In this document: piece by piece, positions 45,401 to 54,791 of the stretch | Position numbering within the stretch: position 1 is the stretch's first letter | Layout of the letters: the number at the start of each line of letters is the position of its first letter | NCBI GenBank assembly: GCA_027422505.1 | Contig: JAPQWV010000001.1 | Location: 9,486,001 to 9,550,000, forward strand | DNA from: Craterostigma plantagineum | Lineage: Eukaryota; Streptophyta; Magnoliopsida; Lamiales; Linderniaceae | Direction of reading: 5' to 3' | Length of the DNA stretch: 64,000 nt | The notes under the pieces: generated by a model | What the model was told of the DNA's origin: nothing | What the model saw: the letters and a program-made list of their open reading frames with translations, nothing else | The model's database searches: none | Position numbers and translations under genes: made by a program

Positions 45401-48302
45401 CCACCAATATTCGCATCCGCCCGGCAACGGAACACTTCCTAATCCCCACTGTCGAGAAGTTCGCCAAGAAAAACACTCCGGCGAAAGATCGACACGCAAT
45501 GATAATCCCAGACGACGTTTTCGCCTACGCCGACCCGACCAACCTGCACGTCCGAGAATACCGTGCCTCTACAGCCTCTTTCCGCGAAAGCCCTCATCCA
45601 CTATCCACTGTCCCAACGGTGCAGATCAACCCCACTGCTCCTAACCCCGGGACTAGCCAAAACCCACCACCACCTCCAAAAAGTCATCGAGTCGCGCCGC
45701 ATCCTCTTCCACCCGCGTTCCGAAAAAACGGTCGCGAGAGGATGACGTAAGCCGCCCCACGGAGCGTTGATCGAAACAAAAACACGATCGACCTCCTCAG
45801 CCACAGATAAGCCGAGCCGAACCAATAGGTACAGGAGGTGATGTGTTCACCTCCGAGTAGAAGACGTGGCATCTGGCTCAACCACGCAAACGACCCCACC
45901 AATCCACTCATCTTCCTCTCTACAGGAAGATATTTCATTCCACGAGGAGCCACGTATGCCATCGACATCCCGCTTGGAGATAGTCGATGTTGAAACAAGC
46001 AGTCCCTCGCCTCAGACTGTATCCTCTTCATGCACATCGAGTATAGTGCCCTCACTCCCCATAATTTCTTACATTTCTAGGACACATACACCTTTCATCG
46101 CACTACAGAGTCTTCGTGATTCTGTCAGAACGCTCGGTGATGTCTCTGTGACTGAGAGCGGAAGACCTACGGCCAACATCACAACAACCGTGAGCCTAGG
46201 CCATCATTCGATTGAGTCTGTCTCATCGATGATGCCAACGGGAAGTCTGAGTGACCCCATCTTTTCCGTCCTGTGCAAACGGGCGGCCGATCGGCTATCT
46301 TCTCCGATTCGATGACAGTTGGAATTCTTCGTGATTCCAACTTCTTAAACTTACCCCAGTTCGTGACTGAGACCGCGTTAGAGACTCGTCTTCAAGAGTT
46401 TGTGAAACTCTTGAGGCGTCTATCCTCGATAAAGTCTACGCGCGTCTCGATGCGTCCACCATCGACAAAGGCAAAGGTGTGGCCCCGGAGACGCCACCAC
46501 CAACTCAAAATGTGGACGCTGAAGCTGTTCTCTCCTCCATCTCTGCAAAGGAACTCTTCTACATCCTACGAGCAAGATTCGAGTCAATGGCGGAACTCGA
46601 CAAGGAGGAACAGCAAATGAAGAGGATAATGACTCAATCGGTGGCTTGCCGCACTCAAGGCGAGTCGAGCGGGATCAGGCGCGACGATCAAGACGATGAT
46701 CAAGATCGCCGCGAGGGGGAGAATAGGCCGCAAGCCTCACAATCACAAGGACTCGTGCAATCGACGCCGCCTTCCTCCTCTGCACCTGAAACAACGCCCG
46801 CAACAGAAACCTCACACCCCACTAGCCAAAAATCCCATCTCATCAAACATTTCCGCTTGCACTCCACCAACATTCGCATCTGCCCGGCAACGGAACACTT
46901 CCTAATCCCCACTGTCGAGAAGTTCGCCAAGAAAAACACTCCGGCGAAAGATCGACACGCAATGATAATCCCAGACGACGTTCTCGCCTACGCCGACCCG
47001 ACCAACCTGCACGTCCGAGAATACCGTGCCTCTACAGCCTCTTTCCGCGAAAGCCCTCATCCACTATCCACTGTCCCAACGGTGCAGATCAACCCACTGC
47101 TCCTAACCCGGGACTAGCCAAAACCCCACCACCACCTCCAAAAAGTCATCGAGTCGCGCCGCATCCTCTTCCACCCGCGTTCCGAAAAAACGGTCGCGAG
47201 AGGATGACGTAAGCCGCCCCACGGAGCGTTGATCGAAACAAAAACACGATCGACCTCCTCAGCCACAGATAAGCCGAGCCGAACCAATAGGTACAGGAGG
47301 TGATGTGTTCACCTCCCGAGTAGAAGACGTGGCATCTGGCTCAACCACGCAAACGACCCCACCAATCCACTCATCTTCCTCTCTACAGGAAGATATTTCA
47401 TTCCACGAGGAGCCACGTATGCCATCGACATCCCGCTTGGAGATAGTCGATGTTGAAACAAGCAGTCCCTCGCCTCAGACTGTATCCTCTTCATGCACAT
47501 CGAGTATAGTGCCCTCACTCCCCATAATTTCTTACATTTCTAGGACACATACACCTTTCATCGCACTACAGAGTCTTCGTGATTCTGTCAGAACGCTCGG
47601 TGATGTCTCTGTGACTGAGAGCGGAAGACCTACGGCCAACATCACAACAACCGTGAGCCTAGGCCATCATTCGATTGAGTCTGTCTCATCGATGATGCAA
47701 ACGGGAAGTCTGAGTGACCCCGTCTTTTCCCGTCCTGTGCAAACGGGCGGCCGATCGTCTATCTTCTCCGATTCGGTGACAGTTGGAATTCTTCGTGATT
47801 CCAACTTCTTAAACTTACCCCAGTTCGTGACTGAGATCGCGTTAGAGACTCGTCTTCAAGAGTTTGTGAAACTCTTGAGGCGTCTATCCTCGATAAAGTC
47901 TACGCGCGTCTCGATGCGTCCACCATCGACAAAGGCAAAGGTGTGGCCCCGGAGACGCCACCACCAACTCAAAATGTGGACGCTGAAGCTGTTCTCTCCT
48001 CCATCTCCGCAAAGGAACTCTTCTACATCCTACGAGCAAGATTCGAGTCAATGGCGGAACTCGACAAGGAGGAACAGCAAATGAAGAGGATAATGACTCA
48101 ATCGGTGGCTTGCCGCACTCAAGGCGAGTCGAGCGGGATCAGGCGCGACGATCAAGACGATGATCAAGATCGCCGCGAGGGGGAGAATAGGCCGCAAGCC
48201 TCACAATCACAAGGACTCGTGCAATCGACGCCGCCTTCCTCCTCTGCACCTGAAACAACGCCCGCAACAGAAACCTCACACCCCACTAGCCAAAAATCCC
48301 AT
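42448..48302 (+). repeat. Fourfold ~1,463-bp tandem repeat within the additional ORF
   Basis: Units 42448-43910, 43911-45376, 45377-46839 and 46840-48302 (1,463, 1,466, 1,463 and 1,463 bp). Each unit runs from tcatcaaacatttccgcttg (end of the N-terminal domain) through the Ser/Thr/Pro-rich middle to caaaaatcccatc. At each inner junction SQKSH is joined in frame to LIKHFRLHSTN. The units differ by only a few bases: one G lost at 43557 in unit 1, one C at about 45855 in unit 3, one C at about 46267 in unit 3. They must be recent duplicates. Copia C has this segment once. Units end where single-copy sequence resumes with PINPESLAK. Confidence 0.93.
42817..42876 (+). other. Candidate 60-nt intron or read-through stop (unit 1; repeated in each unit)
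   Basis: Starts gtaagccgcc and ends cctcagccacag; equivalent positions include 44282-44341 in unit 2. Its length is a multiple of three. It holds the only in-frame stop (TGA in gagcgttgatcg) between KKRSREDD and the ISRAEPIGTGGD stretch, and both borders are in phase 0. Copia C (minus strand, 19390-19331) has the same TGA. Either it is spliced, or the stop is a shared ancestral mutation. 60 nt is near the lower limit for plant introns. Confidence 0.35.
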
Positions 48303-49784
48303 CCCATTAACCCCGAGTCATTAGCCAAATCACCCACACCACCACCTATTACCGTCTCCGAAACTCTAATCGTCACATCGGCGATAGAGACCACCACCAC
48401 ACCTTCTCCACCCACCGTCTCGGAACCTCTAACTACCACATCGACGTTAGAGGACACCACCACATCTACACCAACCGACGCCCAAATCATCCTAGCCAAA
48501 ACCATCACCTCATCCGAACCACCAGAATCTCCACCACAACCATCCCCACAATCCTCAAACTCCTCCGACGCAACACCTTCGCCACCACACAGCCATACCC
48601 CTCTCAACACCGATTCCAACGTGGCTTCCGAGGACGTCTACTGCGCACAGAACGAGATCGAGGCCTACATCTTTAACGATGAATGGCTGTACACACCCGC
48701 CGATGCAGTAGCAGCCAGGAAGTTAGTGGTAAATGCTCGACGTCTACTAAAGGAAGCCTCGCTCACGCTAATCAACACTGTAGACAACGAGAACGGAGAG
48801 GAGTACGACGCTGAACCTGCCGAACTCGAGAACATCCTACAATTTCAAGCGCAGCAAGCTGAGGCTCCTGCTGCTCAACCGGGTCTGCCCACGACGGATA
48901 TACCAGAAGCACCATGGGAAAATAAGAAGATCACCGCGCCATTTCAAGAGGAGATCAGGAAGAGGATCTGGCGGCGCAAGGAGCAAATCATCACGACCTT
49001 CAACGAATATGAGCTGATGAACATTCAAAATTGGAGCGAGGAAAAGAAGAAGCTCTATCGATGGAGCCTTCTTTGCCACAAGTGCACAAAGAGGACGCTG
49101 TCCGATGAAGAAAACATCGCTCTGGAAATGAGTCGGGCTCCCATCTGCAAAGTCACTGACTTTCGCCAAGAGTCGAAAGGACGTGTTCACTATCCAGTGT
49201 TCACGGTGATGAGGCAGGACGAGAGCTGCTGTGAAGTAAGCGAGGTGGACTTCAAATATCTGCGCTTAGGTGATCTGTACAACATGCTGGAATCCATGAA
49301 GCAGTTCAGACTCGTCCTCAGAAGTTCGGGACATCTCGTACGGGCTGAACAGGTCACCATGGGTTATGTGGCTCTCAAGCGCCACATGCTCCGACAAGTC
49401 AGATTCTACGCCACCCACGACCTGCAGATGGCGGTAGAGCACAACCTGAAGAAGGTGAACCTGACTCGCCCACCTTTCAAGAACGCGGACGACTACCGAG
49501 AGGGCGATGTGATCGACGGAGATGATCCAGCGGTCGCCTACTCGAACTACAAGGGAAAGATGAGGCTACTGCGCTACTCCGAAGTGGCAAAATTCTCGGA
49601 TGGAACACTCACCATCATCCAAGACAAGCTCATGAGAATTTGCCGCATACTTTCGGAAGAAGACCCACACTGCCGCTCCAAGTTCGCGAAGTTTATTGAC
49701 GCCATAGCTGATCGAATCGTGCTTCGAAGGAATCTCCGTGCCTTCGAGTTCAAGTTAGGACTTCGCGAAACACACACTCGCTGA
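47943..49784 (+). CDS. copia C' additional ORF, intact middle and C-terminal domain (613 codons)
   Basis: Uninterrupted frame from 47943 (the first codon is GTG, so the true start lies upstream) to TGA at 49782-49784. Residues 1-110: a charged segment (AKELFYILRARFES) and a DDQDDDQDRREGE acidic patch. 110-220: a Thr/Pro/Ser-rich spacer. 220-613: the C-terminal domain with YCAQNEIEAYIFNDEWLY, a basic helix (EEIRKRIWRRKEQII), VHYPVFTVMRQDESCCEVSE, SSGHLVRAEQVTMGYVALKR, KFSDGTLTIIQDKLMRI and the final FEFKLGLRETHTR. It corresponds to 18650-16816 of copia C, which has stops where this copy is open. It is the best template for the domain. I recognise relatives only as unnamed plant proteins. Confidence 0.8.
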   Translation: MAPETPPPTQNVDAEAVLSSISAKELFYILRARFESMAELDKEEQQMKRIMTQSVACRTQGESSGIRRDDQDDDQDRREGENRPQASQSQGLVQSTPPSSSAPETTPATETSHPTSQKSHPINPESLAKSPTPPPITVSETLIVTSAIETTTTPSPPTVSEPLTTTSTLEDTTTSTPTDAQIILAKTITSSEPPESPPQPSPQSSNSSDATPSPPHSHTPLNTDSNVASEDVYCAQNEIEAYIFNDEWLYTPADAVAARKLVVNARRLLKEASLTLINTVDNENGEEYDAEPAELENILQFQAQQAEAPAAQPGLPTTDIPEAPWENKKITAPFQEEIRKRIWRRKEQIITTFNEYELMNIQNWSEEKKKLYRWSLLCHKCTKRTLSDEENIALEMSRAPICKVTDFRQESKGRVHYPVFTVMRQDESCCEVSEVDFKYLRLGDLYNMLESMKQFRLVLRSSGHLVRAEQVTMGYVALKRHMLRQVRFYATHDLQMAVEHNLKKVNLTRPPFKNADDYREGDVIDGDDPAVAYSNYKGKMRLLRYSEVAKFSDGTLTIIQDKLMRICRILSEEDPHCRSKFAKFIDAIADRIVLRRNLRAFEFKLGLRETHTR

Positions 49785-49830
49785 TCCACCACTGCTACGC
49801 TCAAGATCCAAGACTCTCAACAATTGACAC

Positions 49831-49840
49831 AAAGGGGGAG
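49831..49840 (+). other. Polypurine tract of C'
   Basis: AAAGGGGGAG, two bases before the LTR; the plus-strand priming site. Confidence 0.9.
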
Positions 49841-49842
49841 AT

Positions 49843-50127
49843 TGTTAGGATATTTAATAGATTGTGTCAATAGTTTTAGTCTTGGGATTACCCTTAAGTT
49901 TGAGATTTGGGATAGAATGTAATTAGTTAATATTTAGTGTTTGGGCCTTAATATACCTAGGGTTAATGTGGTATATAAGGTTTTACCACCACACTTTTCA
50001 AAGTGAATCAAAGATTAAAAGGCTAACCTATTTTTCACACAATACACACACTTGAAGGTGAGAACCTCTCCCTTTTCATTCCATCAAAGCCTCTTTGTTT
50101 CCTTGTTTGGTGCAATCGGGACCAACA
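49843..50127 (+). repeat. 3' LTR of C' (285 bp)
   Basis: tgttaggatatttaatag...gcaatcgggaccaaca, TG/CA ends. Reverse complement of the copia C LTRs with more differences (about 14 bp shorter) than they show to each other, so C' is a separate insertion and not an inverted copy of C. The following bases are GGAAC. Confidence 0.92.
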
Positions 50128-50550
50128 GGAACAGATCAAGAAGGCACAGGAAAACGACGAGTTTTATACGAAAGTCAAAGGAGCGCAGACAGAACAGACG
50201 ACAACAGACCTTGCATTCCGAGACGATGGAAGCCCGTATTACAAGGGCAGGCTATATGTACCTGATGATACGGAGTTTCGCCGGACTATAATGGAGGATG
50301 CGCATACCACGCCGTACTCTGTACATCCTGGAGCTACGAAGCTGTACAGGGACTTACGGACGAACTATTAGTGGCCAGGGATGAAAAATGACGTAGCAAC
50401 GTTCGTGAGTCAATGCCTCACCTGCCAGCGAATTAATGCGGAACACCAACGACCGGTAGGAACGCTACAACCTTTACCAATCCCGGAGTGGAAGTGGGAC
50501 AATATAACGATGGATTTCGTGAGCGGATTGCCGAGGAACGTGAAAGGGCA
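50128..50550 (+). pseudogene. Chromovirus (Ty3/gypsy) integrase N-terminal fragment
   Basis: Read in plus: EQIKKAQENDEFYTKVKG, YYKGRLYVPDD, then the HHCC zinc finger (HTTPYSVHPG with His-X5-His near 50307; CLTCQR near 50416) and the first catalytic Asp in MDFVSGLP near 50512. The second Trp of the usual YWWPGM is a TAG at 50369. The fragment is cut on the left by the C' LTR and on the right at GGGCAC (50546-50551), shared with the Athila gag it joins. It is not part of C' or of the Athila-type element. Confidence 0.85.
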
Positions 50551-51261
50551 CTTCTTCAATAGGGACTTGTACCTATCCCACACCTCGTAGAGATTCTCCG
50601 AATCATTCTGGTGAAAAAGGGAGATCTCCGTCTTCAACCTTAACACCTTTGACAATGGGAAGTAATGGCCGATGAATGCTGCTCGCAGCTCTTCCCACGT
50701 AGTGATTGATCTGGGTGGTAGCATCTCCAACCAATCTTTCGCCCTGTATTTTTGTGAGAAAGGGAATAACATCAGCTTGATAGCATCGCTCGGGACCCCA
50801 TTAATCTTGATGGTGTCTATTACTGTCAGAAAAGCCTTCAAGTGGGAGTACGGATCATCATCAGGATTCCCCTCAAATTGGGCCGTCTGAAAGATCATCT
50901 GAAGCCAAGCATGCTTCAGCTCGAAATTATTGTTCTCGATAGGTGGAATCACAATCGCTGATTTAGTACCGCCTAAAGAGGCGCTCTTGAGTAGATCTTG
51001 TAAAGATTGTTCCTCTTCTTGGTCTTGGTGGACCGGTACTCTACGTTCAGCCATCTCGACTTCTATCTCTCGATTCTCTTTGGACGTCTCTGTTCGAGAA
51101 TTGTCTGCCGACTCTTGAGAGTTGTCCTCTGAGTAGCTAACCAGCGCTTCCTGATAATTACTAGTCGTGCCTTCTGAATTGTATCTGAGCTGCCTTCGTA
51201 ACTTTCGCTCGAAATCTGGATCTCCTTCAACAATTGGACCCGATGGGTGGCTTCGGGTCAT
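50546..51261 (-). pseudogene. Athila-type gag, first copy, N-terminal part only
   Basis: ATG at 51261 (MTRSHPSGPIVEGDPDFERKL). Open to the junction near 50550, about 235 codons: the IPPIENNNFELKHAWLQMI and WLEMLPPRSITTWEELRAAF segments of gypsy capsid. It matches 63407-62697 nearly base for base and lacks that copy's early stop. Beyond 50550 the frame runs into chromovirus DNA read backwards, so the protein is chimeric and truncated. Confidence 0.88.
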
Positions 51262-51447
51262 CCACTGCTGAATCGTACCTTCAATAAGCGAAACTGAAAA
51301 TTAGCGAAAAACTAGATAAATATGTTGGAAAGATAACGGACTAATAATGATGTAGGAAACAAATAACGCAATTAACGAAAAAACTGACAAAATGTAAAAT
51401 AAAATAGCTAAATTACCGAACTAGGGTGTTCCTAATATCAATCTATT

Positions 51448-51464
51448 CCCCGGCAACGGCGCCA
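51448..51464 (-). other. Primer-binding site (tRNA-Asp type), first Athila copy
   Basis: Minus-strand TGGCGCCGTTGCCGGGG, complementary to the 3' end of plant tRNA-Asp, six bases from the LTR end. Typical of the Athila/Tat branch of gypsy elements. Confidence 0.92.
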
Positions 51465-51786
51465 AAAACTTGATCGCGTGTGTGTATATTTAAAAAAGAG
51501 TTCGTGCAAGTACGTCAAGTAATAATTAAAATGAATATATTATAACTATAACCACGCGCGATAGGCAGTGTACCTATCGTTTGTAATATAGCTATAGCGA
51601 ATATCCGAGTATCGATCACGAGGAATAAATTGATTACTAGTATTGACCTATCGACTCGATATTTAGCCTATATAAATAACGAGATTGATTTATACTACGA
51701 ACTCATTTTAATAAAGAAACTTAAAGGATTGGAAAACAAGGAGACACAACTAGAAATAATAAGAGTCTTAAGATAACAAACATGTG

Positions 51787-51806
51787 TTCGGGATTCGAAT
51801 CCCGAA
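51787..51806. repeat. 20-bp perfect palindrome in the Athila LTR
   Basis: TTCGGGATTCGAATCCCGAA; repeated at 63933-63952 in the 5' LTR. It resembles the T-arm/B-box word of tRNA genes, but there is no cloverleaf around it. Confidence 0.85.
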
Positions 51807-52477
51807 GGGTACTGTCGGCTAAGACTACGGAATATTGCTCCTACGTGATTATCGACTAAATCGCAGTAATTTCCTACCCACTCACGGATTTGCTGTCGTC
51901 CTAAACGTTCATGGGAATCTAAGTTTAGCGATTAGTAAACGGCGAGGATCGAGTATTTGCTGTCGCCCTATAATCGAATCCTAACGTCTACAAACTGCCT
52001 AATCGTTATTTAGCTGTCGCCCTAAACGATATACCACACATTCATATCAACACATAGACATATTGATACAAAGAAACATGTTCATAGAACAATAAATAGC
52101 CAGATTACACGTGTTCACGATTATCCAACGACTTAACTACGACATAACCCAACGTTCATCTACTCCCGAACACACAAGAGATTTAGCTACTCATATTAAG
52201 CAAAACAACAACGAGATTCAAATGAAATGAGGATAGAGAACTCATAAAAACTTCCCTAAGAAGTGAGTATGGCATTTATGAGGTGGAGCTCTCGTTCATC
52301 GATCGACCGGGCGTGGCTACGTTGTTGGATCATCCTTTTATCGTCTCCGAATCAAGGAGCAGCTTCTAGGGTTCTTCTTCCTCTTCTTTTCTCTTAGTTT
52401 TACGCTCTATCAAGTTGTTCTTGAGTTCTGAGAAGAACTCCATTTTTATGCTTCGAAAATGGAGTTTTTGCCATGAG

Positions 52478-52930
52478 TCACGGCCTCTTACAATAGGCTT
52501 CACGGCCGTGAAGGAGCTAAAATCCTAAATATTGACTTCTCTGGCGCAGGTCACGACCACGTACATCTAGAATCACGGTCGTGACTTCAAGATCTTGAGC
52601 TACTGCCGCGATTCACGGCTTCGTACAATGGAGCTCACGGCAGTGAATCAGTACTTGTTCCATATCTTCGTATACTGCCCACGTTCACGGGTTCTTGCAT
52701 GAGGTGTCACAGCCATGACAAGGGACAGTGAACTTACTGCCGTGATTCACGGCCACTCGCACAAAGGCTCACGGCCGTGACACAAGAAGGGTCTTTTCAT
52801 CTTAGCTCTCTGCCGAACTTCACGGCCTCGGGCATGCTCAGTCACGGCCGTGACTCTTAAGTGTTTTGCCTTTTGAGCTCACTGCCATCATTCACGGCCT
52901 CGTATCGAGGTGATTCACGGCCGTGACTTG
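52478..52930 (-). repeat. Array of seven TCACGGCCGTGA palindrome units in the LTR
   Basis: Each unit has a half-site (tcacggcc-tcgt) and, 22 bp later, the full 12-bp palindrome, then a ctgccg word before the next unit. Palindromes or variants start at 52500, 52573, 52635, 52707, 52769, 52842 and 52915 (spacing 73, 62, 72, 62, 73, 73). Half-sites start at 52478, 52551, 52613, 52685, 52747, 52820 and 52892. Four are exact (52500, 52769, 52842, 52915). The rest of each unit is poorly conserved, so the palindrome is what is kept. Confidence 0.9.
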
Positions 52931-53126
52931 TGACTGGCAGCTTCATACTTCGCCGTTTTTGCGTCGTTTTTGCCTCGTTTTCGTTCCATTTCGCTTGATA
53001 ACCGTTTGAAGATCCTACAATATTTAAATGGGTGTAAATAAAGCCAAGAAATACATGAATAACCAAAAATATCCTATTATAACCCTAATAAACACAACAA
53101 TAAACGTATTAAAATACGTTTATCAA

Positions 53127-53162
53127 ACCTCCCCACACTTAAGCTTTTGCTTGTCCTCAAGC
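53127..53162 (-). other. Polypurine tract region of the Athila-type element
   Basis: Minus-strand gaggacaagc-aaa-gcttaag followed by TGTGGGGAGGT, one base from the LTR. A second version (ttgaggacaacgtgcatcttaag followed by TGTGGGGAGG) lies at 54454-54489. Confidence 0.8.
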
Positions 53163-54791
53163 AAATTAGAATCAATAAAGGGTAACAACATAGTGGCATG
53201 GCCATTCACAATTCACCAACGCAGATGAAAAACACAAAATATAATCAAGCAAACAATTATGGACACTGCAACAATAATCAGCACTTATCGACACGAATTT
53301 CCTTAGCACTACTAATTGAGATCCACACCTCACAGGGATTCACTCAAATCACTCAGTGTTTAGGCTAATCAATCAGTGAATCACTCAATTCATGCAATAA
53401 TCTAGTCTAAACCATATGCTTGCAAGTCAATCGCACGTCTACTACTTAAAGCAGTTAGCATGAATCAAAAGGTCTTTTTTGGGCTAAATGAGTTCAAATA
53501 GTGATGAGGTGGTAGTGGAATCACATATGAGTAGCAGTCGTGTTGGTCTTCATGTCATTGTCTAAAGCGCGCCAATAATTAGCCTTTTGGCGTCGTCTTC
53601 ATATTCTCTTATTTCTGCTGCGTTCCACTAGGCCTTTCTTCTCTCCACGTCTCAAAATGAGAAATGATGTGGAAATCACGAGGCTGGAAGATTATCGAAG
53701 GAAATGTTCTTTCTTTCTTTTCGCAACAATTCATCTTCTTCTTGCTTCAGTTTCCTAGCAGCCACACCATTTCTCTTTTTTTTTTCGAATACCCCTTCGC
53801 ATTGCGGTGCGCTGTCTTTACGCCGACTCCTTGTGAGCTAAAACTTGTTGAAGAGGGAGTTCTTGACTGCTTTCGGCGTTGTCTTGAGGCGTCATCCGAC
53901 TACGCTTTTCGACTTTGACATTCGACCTTCACTTCTACTTAACTCGGGTTCAGATGATCTCTGGAGGCTGATTTAGGTTAGTGGCTTATGATATACGAAG
54001 TGTAAGAAATAAATAGGCTTAAGCTCAAAGTGGCTAACTACGGTGATCAGTCGTGGTTGGGAACTTTGGCCGTTGACTTATTTCTTATTGCCTTCGTCAT
54101 ATTCATGCAAAACATACTTCAAGCAGTTTCAATGCGTATCAAACGAGCAAGTTCTAGAGAGACGTAAATTATGCACTACTCACACAACCAAGAAAAATGA
54201 GCAAAAGCTCGTCAGCTCAAACTCTCACAATGGAACATGGGTTATGTGTGTGAATCTCTCAAAGTAACACTATATCTATTCATGCCGAAAAGATTAAATC
54301 ACTGATGCATGTCTTTATCGCTCACTAGACTCCCTAGTATGTAATCCACTTTGATATGAATGCAAACAATCATGCCAGACTTCTATGGATTCGATAACCA
54401 CAGCGCATCATAAAAATTGTCACGTAAATTTTCAACAAAATCCCAACAAAATTCCCCCTCCCCACACTTAAGATGCACGTTGTCCTCAACGTGTAAAATA
54501 AATAAAAGGGAGGTAAAAGAAGTTAAAAAGAACGTGACTCCCCTGAAAAAAAAAATGGCGTGGTCCTGCCTCGAGCATTTGATGTAGTTGAGCATGGTTG
54601 TTGCACCTGAGTTTGAAATATTTTGAGTCGTAGTTTGAATTCGTGTCACGTTTCCTAAAAACACTCAAAAGAAAATTAAACGCACAGAGGAAATAATAAA
54701 AGATAACAAAATAAGTCATAGTCATCACAAGTAATATGAGTACTAGACCAACACAAAAGAGTACTAACAGAAAAACATAACATAAACGACA
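53163..54791. other. Non-coding stretch between ORF1-like gene and 3' LTR
   Basis: No frame with recognisable content. It holds a second PPT-like block at 54454-54489 and otherwise low-complexity AT-rich DNA (for example ttctcttttttttttcg near 53770). This is a usual long 3' untranslated part for Athila-type elements. Confidence 0.6.

Larger units (their letters stand above)
33955..50127 (+). mobile_element. copia C': 5'-truncated second member of the C family
   Basis: Plus-strand relative of copia C. Homology starts in the coiled-coil linker (gcttacaaagg, equivalent to copia C near 27711), so 5' LTR, primer site, gag and part of the linker are missing. It continues through pol and the additional ORF to PPT and 3' LTR. 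It contains a Cassandra insertion and a fourfold tandem amplification. It lies in inverted orientation to C, about 2.7 kb away. The right flank is a chromovirus integrase fragment beginning GGAAC; the left flank is lost, so no target duplication can be checked. Confidence 0.9.
51471..53125 (-). repeat. LTR of the Athila-type element (1,655 bp)
   Basis: Minus-strand TGATAAACGTATTTTAATAC... to CACGCGATCA; plus-strand limits tg at 51471 and ca at 53125. Bordered by a primer site on the left and a PPT on the right. The outermost 25 bp contain an inverted repeat (taaacgtatt/aatacgttta). Within it, 51888-52030 has three ttgctgtcg-ccta-acg repeats and 52478-52930 the palindrome array. The first 384 bp match 63617-64000 closely. 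Confidence 0.9.

Noticed and set aside
42448..48302. CRISPR-like or satellite array
   Set aside because: Units are 1.46 kb, coding-derived and only four; neither spacer-repeat structure nor a satellite.
41680..49784. Envelope glycoprotein
   Set aside because: The position fits the 'env-like' label, but I see no signal peptide, transmembrane segment or cleavage site, so only 'additional ORF' is claimed.
51780..51815. tRNA-like T-arm
   Set aside because: Only the palindrome is present; no acceptor, D or anticodon stems can be built from the flanks, and the word is part of the LTR.
52478..52930. CRISPR-like array
   Set aside because: Direct repeats are degenerate and the intervening bases are related between units. 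This is LTR DNA of a plant element.
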